Below, in pieces: positions 45,283 through 54,398 of a stretch of DNA of 56,775 bases. The translations under genes were made by a program, and so were the position numbers. The stretch comes from Nitrobacter sp. 62-23 (GTDB lineage Bacteria; Pseudomonadota; Alphaproteobacteria; Rhizobiales; Xanthobacteraceae): assembly GCF_001897285.1 (NCBI RefSeq), contig NZ_MKSM01000078.1, positions 1-56,775 of the forward strand, read 5' to 3'. Every line of letters begins with the position of its first letter. Position 1 is the first letter of the stretch. A model generated the notes under the pieces. That model had not been told where the DNA came from and ran no database searches. It was given only the letters and a program-made list of their open reading frames with translations.

Positions 45283-45703
45283 CGCTCCCGCGGACCGCTA
45301 ACACCAAACTTTTCCGCCATTGGCCCCAGACCGGTGGAAGATCGAACTCCGGCACCGGACCTTAAAGGATCGCAACCTTGCTCGACACTCGTCTGATAAT
45401 CCAGACAGCAGGCCGCTGCCTTCGTGAAGTACTATATAGTTTATAATAATGGCCGCTATTATTTACGAGAGCATCAACCAACCTTAGCTCGCCGATATAT
45501 ACTTGGTTGATCCTTGAAGACACCACACAGCGCTGGAAACGATCAACTCGCTGGGCGACAACGCCGTCGGCTTCCTGCCAAACTGCAAGCCAACCGACCA
45601 TGCTAGCGGCGCGGTGTACTTCGTGCGACTATGCGACGCTGAGAAACCTAAACTCCATCGCATAGCCCTAATTAATGAGAACGCCCTCAATACCTAGGAC
45701 AAT
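45283..45703. promoter_or_regulatory. Divergent intergenic region
   Basis: About 420 bases between a minus-strand dehydrogenase operon and the plus-strand deacetylase gene. An AT-rich segment at 45430-45475 with the near-palindrome AATAATGGCCGCTATTATT is a possible operator. Several short ORFs cross the region with no recognisable content. Confidence 0.35.
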
Positions 45704-46585
45704 ATGATAATGTTAATGGTACAAAAAGCAAGCAACCAGGCAAAGGCAACGACGTTAGATTGCCGACTTCGCCGGGGCGAAATCAAACGCCATCTGAAGC
45801 TTGCAATTAGCCTAGGTTATTTTACAAAACAGGTGCTCGCTCGCTCGCTAAGAAGGGCATTAGGTAAGCCTCACCAACCGCAACTCATCATTTTATACTA
45901 TCATGGAGTGCCCAACCGCCTCCGATCCCGCTTTGCGCGCCAATTGGACAAAATCCAAAGCAAAGCTAAGGTATTTCCGGCATCTCACCGCGGCTGTCTG
46001 TCGGACCGGAAGCCAAGCGTCGCGATTACATTCGATGATGCATATCTGAGCGTAGCTGAAAACGCGTTACCGGAGCTTACTGCTCGAGGCTTGCATTCTA
46101 CAATCTTCGTGCCCGCTCGCTTATTGGGTAGGCAGCCCAACTGGACAATGGAAGAAGGAAGCCCTGATTCGGAGGAGATCATTATGCCTGCCGAGATGAT
46201 TGCATCCTTACCGTCCCCGCTCGTATCGCTTGGATCACATACCTGCACACACCCTCGCCTCTCTCGAATTGATCCGGCCCAAGCCCGCGAAGAAATTGCG
46301 GCTTCTCGCTCCACGCTTGAAGAACTGACAGCTCAAGACATTCGGTTGTTAGCATTTCCTTACGGCGATCATAATTCTCTGGTCGTAGAGCTCTGCAAGG
46401 AAGCCGGCTACGACATCGTTTTCAGTACGATACCCTATGGCGTGGATACATTAGGATCCGAGTTCGTTAGAGGACGAGTAAAGGTCGATCCATTCGACAG
46501 CCGCCTTGAATTCTACCTCAAGTATAACGGGGCCTATGCATGGATCCCTTATGCATCGTTTATTAAGAGGAAGCTTCGGCTATAG
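45704..46585 (+). CDS. Polysaccharide deacetylase (NodB-homology domain)
   Basis: A carbohydrate esterase family 4 enzyme of 293 residues that removes N- or O-acetyl groups from sugars. The metal and catalytic motifs are seen: ITFDDAYLSVAENALPEL (the DD pair, near 110), SHTCTHPRLS (H-x3-H, near 177-183) and LLAFPYGDHNS. A 60-residue helical N-terminal part precedes the domain; there is no clear signal peptide, so it may act at the cytoplasmic side or use an atypical signal. AGGA lies before the ATG. With the WbpD-like acetyltransferase present, partial deacetylation of an acetamido sugar is plausible. Confidence 0.88.
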   Translation: MIMLMVQKASNQAKATTLDCRLRRGEIKRHLKLAISLGYFTKQVLARSLRRALGKPHQPQLIILYYHGVPNRLRSRFARQLDKIQSKAKVFPASHRGCLSDRKPSVAITFDDAYLSVAENALPELTARGLHSTIFVPARLLGRQPNWTMEEGSPDSEEIIMPAEMIASLPSPLVSLGSHTCTHPRLSRIDPAQAREEIAASRSTLEELTAQDIRLLAFPYGDHNSLVVELCKEAGYDIVFSTIPYGVDTLGSEFVRGRVKVDPFDSRLEFYLKYNGAYAWIPYASFIKRKLRL

Positions 46586-46874
46586 CGTTTGCGCTGAGGC
46601 CGAAGGCTCTCGTCGAAAGCTGGAGTTTTCCGGCTATTCTAACGATGACAGGCTGGCGGCGGTACCCTGATTTGCAGCGCGGTCGTAGCTGACTGCGCTG
46701 TGAGCGCCAAACCTCGTTGTCGTCGTTGCGCCACTCCTCCAACTGTTCCGGGCGTCAGCAAGCGTCAGAAATAAGCATTATCGCGCGGTCTCACTCCGCC
46801 ATTTCGGGGCGCGACCGACCGAATTGGCGCATCTGGAACGACAGTGGCATCTGGGCTATGCCGTCACAAGGAGT
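46586..46874. other. Intergenic region between convergent genes
   Basis: About 290 bases between the deacetylase and the second HlyD-type gene. I see no intrinsic terminator with a U-run and no recognised gene. A frame near 46810-46865 (NWRIWNDSGIWAMPSQGV) is too short to interpret. Confidence 0.4.
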
Positions 46875-48305
46875 CTAATACTCGCGGATGCTTTCATCGA
46901 GGCCGCGTAGCAGCGGGTATAGGAAATACGAAATCACACGGCGGCTTCCGACCTTGAGTTCCGCCGTAACGGCCATACCCGGAAGCAATTGCATATGCTC
47001 CGGTTGCCGGCGCAGTTTCGTATCGGCGACATCGACCAACACCCGATAGTATGGCGCTTGGATCCGGTGCGCCGGTTCGTTCTTGGCATCCGGCGCAAAA
47101 GCATCGTGGCTGACCACACGAACCGTACCTGAACCGGTACCGAACTTCTGGAACGGATAAGCTTCATACTTGATCCGAACCGGCTGCCCGACCTCGACCT
47201 GGCCGATATCACGCCCCTCAACATCAACCTCGGCCTGCAACGGCACATTTCGCGGCACCAGCACAAACAGCGTTTCAGCTTCTCGCGCAACCGACCCGAC
47301 CGTGCGATTGGCGACCTCAAGAACGATAGCATCCGCCGGCGCCGTCAGCACAATCAACTTGCGGCGCAACTCGGCTTTCTTGAGATCCTCGGCAGCGCCG
47401 TTACGCTTTGCCACGGTCTCCACCAGATCCTGCGAAGCTTGCTTGCGAAAGTCCTCGATGAACACCTGACGATCGGCCGACACCTTCTCGACGCGGTGGG
47501 CATAATCGACCTGGCTGCCGCGGGCACGCGAAAGATTGCTTTCCACTTCGAGCCGAGCATCGCGGGACAGCAGGAAATTCAGACGCGACCCGACCTTCTT
47601 TTCCATCAACGTGCTGCGCATCGACTCGATCGAATTCATGGTCTCCAACCGCTGCACCAGCACGTTTTCCTCGTTATGGCTTGTCTCCAGGTTGGCGCGG
47701 GCGCTGGCGATCTGAGCGTCGAAGTTGCTCAACTGCGCGACATTGAACGATTTTCGCTGCTGGAAAAGCTTGTCCTGCAGGATTTGATCCGGATCCGACG
47801 GATTTGTTACGGTGTAGTCCTTCCCCGCCAGCTCGGCATTGAGGCGGTTGATCGCGGCATCCAGCGCCGAAACGCGATCGCGGAGCTGATCGAGATCGGC
47901 CTGAGAGAAAGTCGGATCCAGCGTCGCAAGCACATCGCCGCGATTGACGACATCGCCCGCCCTGACATGGATTTCGCGAATGACCGAGGTCTCCAGCGGC
48001 TGAACCACCATATTGGGTCGGGTGGTGATCAACCTGCCTTGCGCGGTCACGATCATATCGACATGCGAAACCGTGGCCCAGACCGTAGCCGCGAAAATTA
48101 AGACGACAACGCAATACAGCGTGATCCGCGCAAGCCGCGGCGGCTTGCGTTGTTCAATCTCCATTGCATCTGATTGAAATTCGCTGACGACGGGCAATCT
48201 TGCCGGCGTCGCGCGGGAGATCTCACGCTTGCGGCGCTGGTTGTCGCGCAATCTGGCAAAGCTGCTTTGCCGGGGTTTGGACGGTTTTTCAGTATCGCCC
48301 GTCAT
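46875..48305 (-). CDS. HlyD-family periplasmic adaptor of a second type I system
   Basis: A 476-residue membrane-fusion protein. After a basic cytoplasmic N-terminus there is one membrane segment (LYCVVVLIFAATVWATVSHV), then a lipoyl half (IREIHVRAGDVVNRGDVLA), a long coiled-coil hairpin, the second lipoyl half (VLTAPADAIVLEVANRTVG) and a beta-barrel part. The start is ATG 48305, overlapping the ABC gene stop by 4 bases; a longer ORF from 48353 is less likely. It is of the HlyD rather than PrtE subgroup and only distantly like the adaptor at 22.3 kb, so the two systems were acquired separately. Confidence 0.94.
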   Translation of the reverse strand: MTGDTEKPSKPRQSSFARLRDNQRRKREISRATPARLPVVSEFQSDAMEIEQRKPPRLARITLYCVVVLIFAATVWATVSHVDMIVTAQGRLITTRPNMVVQPLETSVIREIHVRAGDVVNRGDVLATLDPTFSQADLDQLRDRVSALDAAINRLNAELAGKDYTVTNPSDPDQILQDKLFQQRKSFNVAQLSNFDAQIASARANLETSHNEENVLVQRLETMNSIESMRSTLMEKKVGSRLNFLLSRDARLEVESNLSRARGSQVDYAHRVEKVSADRQVFIEDFRKQASQDLVETVAKRNGAAEDLKKAELRRKLIVLTAPADAIVLEVANRTVGSVAREAETLFVLVPRNVPLQAEVDVEGRDIGQVEVGQPVRIKYEAYPFQKFGTGSGTVRVVSHDAFAPDAKNEPAHRIQAPYYRVLVDVADTKLRRQPEHMQLLPGMAVTAELKVGSRRVISYFLYPLLRGLDESIREY

Positions 48306-50533
48306 GCGACATGCCTCATCTGCTGGTTCCACAGATGGCGATACATTGAACATTTCGTCAAAAGGCTGTCATGACGGTCGATATCGACAACGCGTCCCCG
48401 GTCTATGACGAGTATCGCATCGGCCTCCGACAACATAGACAGTCGATGCGACACGATGATTACGGTGCGCCCCGCAGCAATCCGCCGCAGATTCCTGCGA
48501 ATGATCATCTCGCTTTCTGAATCGAGCGCGCTCGTAGCTTCGTCGAGGATCAACACGCGAGGATTGACGATCAAAGCGCGCGCGATCGCAAGCCGCTGCT
48601 TCTGCCCGCCCGAGAGATTCGAAGCGTTTTCCTCGAGCATCGTGTCAAAACCGCGCGGCAAACGCTCGATGAATTCATCCGCGCCGGCCAGCTGTGCCGC
48701 CTGTACGACTTCTGCGAAGGAGGCTCCCCGCTTCACGCTGGCGATGTTATCCCGCACGGTACCGCGGAAAAGAAAATTATCCTGCAACACCAGACCGAGA
48801 TCCCGGCGTAGATGCGCAAGGTCAAGCTCGCGCGCATCATAGCCGTCGATCCGCACGAGTCCCTCCTGAACCGGATGAAGCCCCGATATCATGCGGGTGA
48901 TCGTCGTTTTTCCGGAGCCGCTCCTGCCGACGATTCCGAACACCTTGCCTGGCTCGACCTTAAATGACACATCGTCGAGCGCCAGTTGTGCATCGGGGCT
49001 GTAGCGGAACGACACGTTTTCGAACTCGATCCTGCCGACCAGTTCGGGCCGCAACCCTTCGCGCCCGCTCTCGCGCTCCGGCTTCTGGTTCATCACCTCG
49101 CCAAGCATCTTCACCGCAAGCGCGACTTCCTGGTATTCATGGACCATGGTGACCATCTGAACCAGTGGTCCCGAGACCCGACCCGCCAGCATGTTGAACG
49201 CGACGAGCGCGCCGATCGTCATTTCACCGCTGAAAACATCCAATGCCCCGAGCGCAATAATTCCCAGGGTCATCAGCTTTTCCAGCAGTCCGGTGATCGA
49301 TTGGGCACCCGCCGAAATCTTCTCGACACTAAAACGCATTTCCGTCGACAGAGCGCAACGATCGTCCCACTGTCGCCCCTGCAGCGGCTCCATCGCCAGC
49401 GACTTCACGGTTCGCATGCCATGGACGGTTTCGACGAGAAGGGCCTGCCGCGCGGCCTCGGCTTCATAGAGCGCGAGCAATCGGCGCCGGAACGGGCCCA
49501 TCAACAGCATGACAATCGTCCCGCTGAGCGCGGTAAAGGCAAGCACCAGGCCGGTCAGCTTGATGCTATAGAACGCGAGCACCGGAATGAAGACAAACAG
49601 CGAAATGGTATCAAGCATCGTGACGAACAGCCGGCCCGTCAGGAATTCACGGATACGCGCCGCCTGTTGCATATGCTTGACGAGGACGCCTGCGGAAATG
49701 TGCTCGAAGAACGCAACCGGCAGGCCCAGCAGATGACCAAACGTCTTGGTGGCGACGCGAATGTCCACCCGATTGGTGGCATAAAGCATCAGATAACGGC
49801 GGAGGAAGTTGAAGATCGCATCGAATATCAACGCGCCGATCGCCCCGGCCGCCAGAACATAAAGCGTCGTAAAGCTTTCGTGGACAAGGACCTTGTCGAT
49901 AACGAGCTGGAAGAAGATCGGAAGGACCAGCCCCAGCGCATAAAGCAGGATCGCAGCCACGGCGACATCGGCAAACAGCCGCCATTCGCGCAGTAACTCC
50001 GGTACAAACCAGCGAAAGCCGAATTTCTCCCGCTCGCCGGCCGAACGATTATGACGCTTGACCAGCAGGACGACGCCGCTCCAATTGGCGCAAAAGCGAG
50101 CCCGATCGACGATGACAGGCTCGTTCTGGCGCTCGGCAAGCGGATCGATCACACGAACGAACTGCTCGCCGTCCGGTGCGGCGGCGGCGGCGGTCACCAC
50201 AACCCAGTTGTCGTTGGTGAGTTGCACCGCCGCGGGATAAGCCTCGCCGAGATTGAACAACGTCTGCCAGTCGGCTCTCGTGATGCGCGCGCGCAATCCC
50301 GCTTTTTTCGCCATCCGCAGCATCATCGCCTGCGACACGACTTCCTGGCCGACGGCGTATGTATGCTTCAGCCGCTCCACCGAAAGATCAATGCCGTGGT
50401 GGGTTGCAACCCATGCAAGACATTCGAGGGCGGTCCGACTGCCTTCGCTGGAAGGCTCGATCCGAGGGGAGCTGGCGACGTCGGACTCAAGGTTGTCGTT
50501 CTGAGCAGACTCAGCGGAAATTGCTCGAGACAT
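48302..50533 (-). CDS. Type I secretion ABC transporter, HlyB-type with degenerate C39-like domain
   Basis: A permease-ATPase fusion of 743 residues. The N-terminal 160 residues form a C39-like domain (RTALECLAWVATHHGIDLS, NWVVVTAAAAAPDG) that lacks the peptidase cysteine, as in exporters of RTX-type substrates, where it binds rather than cuts the cargo. Membrane segments follow, then the ATPase with GRSGSGKTT (about 531), LSGGQKQRLAIARALI, VLILDEATSALD (about 657) and IIVSHRLS. ATG 50533 (MSRAISAESAQ) overlaps the upstream 110-residue gene by about 20 bases. No substrate gene is adjacent; the 1872-residue protein at 9.6 kb or a distant gene may be the cargo. Confidence 0.94.
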   Translation of the reverse strand: MSRAISAESAQNDNLESDVASSPRIEPSSEGSRTALECLAWVATHHGIDLSVERLKHTYAVGQEVVSQAMMLRMAKKAGLRARITRADWQTLFNLGEAYPAAVQLTNDNWVVVTAAAAAPDGEQFVRVIDPLAERQNEPVIVDRARFCANWSGVVLLVKRHNRSAGEREKFGFRWFVPELLREWRLFADVAVAAILLYALGLVLPIFFQLVIDKVLVHESFTTLYVLAAGAIGALIFDAIFNFLRRYLMLYATNRVDIRVATKTFGHLLGLPVAFFEHISAGVLVKHMQQAARIREFLTGRLFVTMLDTISLFVFIPVLAFYSIKLTGLVLAFTALSGTIVMLLMGPFRRRLLALYEAEAARQALLVETVHGMRTVKSLAMEPLQGRQWDDRCALSTEMRFSVEKISAGAQSITGLLEKLMTLGIIALGALDVFSGEMTIGALVAFNMLAGRVSGPLVQMVTMVHEYQEVALAVKMLGEVMNQKPERESGREGLRPELVGRIEFENVSFRYSPDAQLALDDVSFKVEPGKVFGIVGRSGSGKTTITRMISGLHPVQEGLVRIDGYDARELDLAHLRRDLGLVLQDNFLFRGTVRDNIASVKRGASFAEVVQAAQLAGADEFIERLPRGFDTMLEENASNLSGGQKQRLAIARALIVNPRVLILDEATSALDSESEMIIRRNLRRIAAGRTVIIVSHRLSMLSEADAILVIDRGRVVDIDRHDSLLTKCSMYRHLWNQQMRHVA

Positions 50534-50843
50534 TGGGTGACCGCGGGTTCTGAGGGGTACTGGTATTTTCAGGCGCTGCACCGGCATGGGGAGGCTCGGG
50601 CTGCATTCTCGGCGAGTTCCGCTTCACGACGCCGGCGTCGACCAACCCTTGCAATGCGTTCTGCATCACCTCCACAGAGTTGGCGAAGCCTTCTATCGAA
50701 AAGATGATCCGCTGGCGGAAAACCTTTTGCGGCGCATTATTGGCGTCGCGCTCGGTCGGCGAGAGACTGACGAGATCGACACGAACGATCGAACCGCCAA
50801 CCATGATCTCACCGATTCCGTCCGTATAGATTTCGTCATGCAT
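50511..50843 (-). CDS. Small hypothetical protein leading the type I secretion operon (110 aa)
   Basis: I do not recognise this family. It starts MHDEIYTDGIGEIMVGGSIV and has an ordered first 70 residues (VRVDLVSLSPTERD, RQRIIFSIEGFANSVEVMQN) and a Pro/Asn-rich tail. AGGAGG five to six bases before the ATG is a perfect ribosome-binding site. The gene overlaps the HlyB-type exporter gene and is thus the first of a three-gene operon. A cytoplasmic accessory role in export or its control is the natural hypothesis from position; it has no signal peptide or membrane segment. Confidence 0.75.
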   Translation of the reverse strand: MHDEIYTDGIGEIMVGGSIVRVDLVSLSPTERDANNAPQKVFRQRIIFSIEGFANSVEVMQNALQGLVDAGVVKRNSPRMQPEPPHAGAAPENTSTPQNPRSPNVSSNFR

Positions 50844-50855
50844 TGCGTCCTCCTA

Positions 50856-51802
50856 TGCGGGTAGCTGTGCCTGGAACAGGACATCCACCCTGCACCATGG
50901 AACTGAAAATGCTTGTCGGATCTTTAAAGGCCCGCACTGCCCTGGGCACAGATGCCGTTGCCGCGGCCTGCGCTCGGCAGGGCGTCCGGCCTGCCATTTG
51001 GCGGGATCGGCGGTAAGGAACGCGGGGTCGGCGGATGGCTCCCGCCGAATGATACGATGCGACATGGGCCATTCCAGCCGGGATTACCGGACTTGTATCA
51101 TCGACCTGCTGCCGGCCGCAAACCAGCGATCTCTCGGTCAGCCGTGCCATTACGTTCTCCCGCAGGACGATGTGCCATTTTGTGAAACTTCGCAAGGAAC
51201 GTTCGATTTAAGCAAGGACGGATAAGGGGGAGCCCTTCCCTGCGGCGGGGTCACGGTCCGGCCAGCCCTCTACAGGGAGACTTGCGAGGCCTCGTAGTAG
51301 AAGCCTCGTTAAGTGTGCGGACCGATCGGCTCGAATATGGCCGGGGCTTGCGTCTTCGGCCGGAGTCGGCCGAAAGCGACATCCTCGTAATCGTGCTCCA
51401 ACTGATAGCTTGGACATCACCGCCTTGCCGATCACAACGCAACGTCCGTCCACCAGATGCACGCCGAGACGGGACGAGGCCAAGCCGTCACGAGCGCCGC
51501 TGGAAGAGAGGGTACGCCGGTCCGAAAAACATTAACGACGTTTGGCGAAATGGCGCCAAGGATGTCCAAAACGAGCCATCGTGTTCCAGCAATGACTTCA
51601 AGACCGTACCCTTAGCCATCCGAAAAAGACCGGATAGCGCCCTCATATCGGATCAATCTCACCATAACGAAACGGCCGCCAGACCTACGAGCAGGCAGGT
51701 GGCGGATGAGGCTCAAAGCCGTTGCGCGAACGCATCACATTAACCTTATCATCTCAGGCCCCGTGCACGACCAGACGTTTGCTGGCAAGGAGGTACCCTA
51801 TT
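50856..51802. other. Intergenic region, no recognised gene
   Basis: Nearly 1 kb without a convincing coding region. ORFs on both strands (for example 50836-51195 minus and 51282-51743 plus) are rich in Arg, Pro and Ser, as expected from chance frames in GC-rich DNA, and have no recognised motifs. It may be decayed mobile DNA, since clear IS remnants lie a few hundred bases to the right. Confidence 0.4.
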
Positions 51803-51940
51803 GTGTCGAAGCATGAGCTTGCGCTGCTTCATCACATCTTCGGCACTGATTTTTTGCTTTTTGAGTTATCGCTTGGATCCTTCGAGGACCCTATCTGTTA
51901 TCAGAGGCTTAGGAGGACACCCTGCGACGATATTAGCTAG
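51803..51940 (+). CDS. Candidate small protein with strong ribosome-binding site (45 aa)
   Basis: A GTG-started ORF, MSKHELALLHHIFGTDFLL..., preceded by AAGGAGGT ending about eight bases before the start, a near-perfect anti-16S match. It encodes a short hydrophobic helix region. There is no family recognition, and the length makes chance possible; the ribosome-binding site is the main support. Confidence 0.4.
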   Translation: MSKHELALLHHIFGTDFLLFELSLGSFEDPICYQRLRRTPCDDIS

Positions 51941-52021
51941 CGTTTAAATAAAAATAAAATGTGGAATCTGGTTGGTCTTCGTTATATGATTCGGTCAGTT
52001 TATTTTTAGGAGTAACTTAAA

Positions 52022-52264
52022 ATGTTTGGATTTTTGTCCAAAATAATTCTCCTTCTCCTAGCCATGATCGGCGGCGCAGCCACGGGTTATGTTTACTATC
52101 ATGGTGGAGTACCATCTAATATCTTTCAGTTCGGGTCACCCGACCATTGGCAGCACGGAGGCGTTCATGGAGCTCCGGGGCCGTTAATGGGGGCGGGCCT
52201 TCCCATGGTCGGAATTGCGTATGGCGTTTATCGCTTCATCCGGTGGCGTCGCAAAGTTGACTAG
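52022..52264 (+). CDS. Small membrane protein (80 aa)
   Basis: An 80-residue protein with an N-terminal hydrophobic segment (IILLLLAMIGGAATGYVYY), a Gly/His/Pro-rich middle (DHWQHGGVHGAPGP) and a second apolar stretch (LMGAGLPMVGIAYGVYRF) ending in a basic tail (RWRRKVD). It looks like a small inner-membrane protein with two membrane-associated parts. AGGAG about ten bases before the ATG supports translation, and an AT-rich stretch at 51950-52010 may be its promoter. Family unknown. The IS5 remnant begins about 30 bases downstream. Confidence 0.6.
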   Translation: MFGFLSKIILLLLAMIGGAATGYVYYHGGVPSNIFQFGSPDHWQHGGVHGAPGPLMGAGLPMVGIAYGVYRFIRWRRKVD

Positions 52265-52289
52265 CTGGAAAGCCGACCAGGCTCAGGAC

Positions 52290-52781
52290 TCATTAGATCA
52301 GAGCTAAAAGATAACTGCTGCTGCGATGCAGATGGGCAGACATGAATGTATGTGCGCATCGGTCGTAGCGGATGCGCCGCCAGTCCTCCTTTGCGGGGAC
52401 AGGCTTTTGAGCCTGTCGAACGCATTTTCGATTTTTTGCCGTTGGCGATAGAGGATGTGGCGATAGAGAATGCGATCATGTTCGATCGGTCTTCGTCGGT
52501 TGGACCTCGATGGGATGCAGGCCGTGATATCCCGGACCGCGACGAGCGCCTGTGGAGCCAGTTAGCGTCGTAGCCCTTGTCGCGAAGCAACTGCATCGCG
52601 GGTGGCCCGCATCGATCATCAAGGCCGCGCTCTTATAATCTCTGGCCTTCGCTGAACAGCATGACAATAGGACATCGCATACGGCGTGCAGCTTGGAGCT
52701 CAGGCCGCCGAATGGCGCTTTAATCAAACGTCTTCGAAACGTAAGCGCGAAGCTGAAGCCGTTCAGCGTGGATGAGTCCAC
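52290..52781 (-). pseudogene. IS5-family transposase remnant, frameshifted
   Basis: Read on the minus strand in changing frames: KAPFGGLSSKLHAVCD, then DYKSAALMIDAG, RDKGYDANWL, and finally WRRIRYDRCAHTFMSAHLHR to a stop. These are the successive conserved blocks of the catalytic half of IS5-group transposases (GGLSTKIHA, RGYDADW, RRIHTRYDRCAHTF). At least two frameshifts and the missing N-terminal half make it inactive. Confidence 0.8.
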
Positions 52782-52789
52782 GTCATGAG

Positions 52790-53099
52790 TTCATTAATCC
52801 GGCTATTGGGCCATCCGCTAGAATGCGCTCAAGGTGTGGGTGAGCCAGGCGAGAGGATCGACCGGATTCATCCTGGCCGCAGCTAACAGAACGGCGATGG
52901 TAGCCCAGGTGTGACCGCCCCCATCGCTGCCGGCGAACAAACTGTTCTCGCGCGTAATCGTTCGCGGCCGGATTGCACGCTCGACGGCGTTGGAATCGAT
53001 CTCGATCTCGCCGTCGGCCAGGAAGCATCCAGGTGCAGCCGCCTGTGCAACCCATCGCCTCAAGATGCGTGTTGCGCTGTTCGACTTGAACCTGAACAA
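52790..53099 (-). pseudogene. IS66-family transposase C-terminal remnant
   Basis: The minus strand encodes LADGEIEIDSNAVERAIRPR, SLFAGSDGGGHTWATIAVLL and DPLAWLTHTLSAF, the hallmark C-terminal end of IS66 transposases (DGRIEIDSNxVERxIRP, FAGSDGGG). About 90 codons remain of a protein of about 500. It directly abuts the IS5 remnant and lies 16 bases from the 3' end of galE. Confidence 0.85.
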
Positions 53100-53114
53100 A
53101 TCGAAACTACGGCG

Positions 53115-54155
53115 CTAAGCCGGCGCGTCCGGTTCATCGGAAGGATGAGGCTGGTGATAGCCATTCGGATTATTCAATTGCCATCGCCAATGGTCGGCGC
53201 ACATCTGAGTCAACGATTTTGTCGATTTCCATTCAAGCAGATCGGCCGCCAGCGTCGGATCGGCATAACATGCCGCAACATCGCCGATGCGTCGTTCGCC
53301 TATGGTATGGGGCACGGGAGAGCCGCTTACAGACTCGAACGTCTGGACGATCTGGAGGACGCTGGTGCCAGTTCCGGTGCCGAGATTTACAGTCATAACA
53401 CCTGAATCGTTCAGGTGTTTAAGGGCGCTTAGATGCCCCGATGCAACATCGACAACGTGAATGAAATCGCGGATCCCGGTTCCGTCGAGCGTTGGATAAT
53501 CGTTGCCCAAGATAACCAGCCGTTCCCGCTTCCCGAGAGCAACCTGCGCCACAAGCGGCAGCAGGTTGTTGGGTATGCCGGAAGGATCCTCACCTAAAAG
53601 GCCACTTTCGTGCGCTCCGACGGGATTGAAATAGCGGAGGATTGCAATCGTCCAATCATTGTCGGATCTATGAAGGTCTCGGAGCATTTCCTCGATGAAG
53701 TACTTCGTCCGCCCGTAGGGATTGGTCGGGGCGAGGGAGTGGTTTTCGTCGATCGGCAAATAAGCGGGGTCTCCATAGACCGTAGCCGACGAACTGAAGA
53801 TGAGTTTCTTGACGCTGGCATTCTTCATCGCTGACACGAGCCGGAGTGTCCCGACGAAGTTGTTGTCATAATAGCCTAGAGGATTCTCATTCGACTCACC
53901 GATTGCCTTAAGTCCCGCAAGATGCAAAACTGCCGTCACGCCAAAATCTCTCAGAGTTTTGCATATCGCCTCCTCGTCCCGCAGGTCGATCGGCCTGAAC
54001 GAAAGCGATTTCCCGCAGATCGCTTGAACGCGATCCAATGAAGTGCGCTTGCTGTTCGACAGATTGTCCACAACAAGAACATCAAACCCAGCGTCGAGCA
54101 ATGCGAGGCAGACGTGAGAGCCTATGTACCCGGCCCCACCCGTAACCATAATCAT
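53115..54155 (-). CDS. galE: UDP-glucose 4-epimerase
   Basis: Interconverts UDP-glucose and UDP-galactose, supplying galactose for surface polysaccharide. It is a 346-residue extended short-chain dehydrogenase with IMVTGGAGYIGSHVCLALLD at the N-terminus, LHLAGLKAIGES, SSSATVYGDP and the catalytic NPYGRTKYFIEEML (Tyr and Lys), and ILRYFNPVGAHESG typical of GalE. The C-terminal 15 residues are His/Pro-rich and unlike the usual end, which may mark IS-caused replacement at the junction with the IS66 remnant. It is monocistronic here. Confidence 0.95.
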   Translation of the reverse strand: MIMVTGGAGYIGSHVCLALLDAGFDVLVVDNLSNSKRTSLDRVQAICGKSLSFRPIDLRDEEAICKTLRDFGVTAVLHLAGLKAIGESNENPLGYYDNNFVGTLRLVSAMKNASVKKLIFSSSATVYGDPAYLPIDENHSLAPTNPYGRTKYFIEEMLRDLHRSDNDWTIAILRYFNPVGAHESGLLGEDPSGIPNNLLPLVAQVALGKRERLVILGNDYPTLDGTGIRDFIHVVDVASGHLSALKHLNDSGVMTVNLGTGTGTSVLQIVQTFESVSGSPVPHTIGERRIGDVAACYADPTLAADLLEWKSTKSLTQMCADHWRWQLNNPNGYHQPHPSDEPDAPA

Positions 54156-54398
54156 TTGAATTTCACCAATCGGTCAATTCGTCCTCAGGATCCACCCGAC
54201 TGTCGGCCCCGCTGCATATCCATGCCCGTCATGCCACCAGCTGAACTCGCGGTCGTTTCTAGAGAATCGATTTCGCTTTCGTGTCCGCTAGTTCAGATTA
54301 GCGACAGCGTCTGAGCCGACGGTCATGATTTCGCTCGTGTTCAGAACTTCACCGCCGTCAACAAACCCCAAAATCCGAGGGTTCGCATGAATACCAGA
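54156..54398. other. Intergenic region between galE and tRNA-Glu
   Basis: About 240 bases with no recognised gene. It should hold the galE promoter. It also marks the join between the accessory polysaccharide DNA and the core genes to the right. Confidence 0.4.

Noticed and set aside
50836-51195. 119-residue minus-strand ORF upstream of the secretion operon
   Set aside because: Its composition is Arg/Pro/Ser-rich without ordered segments, and it overlaps the strong ribosome-binding site of the real gene downstream.
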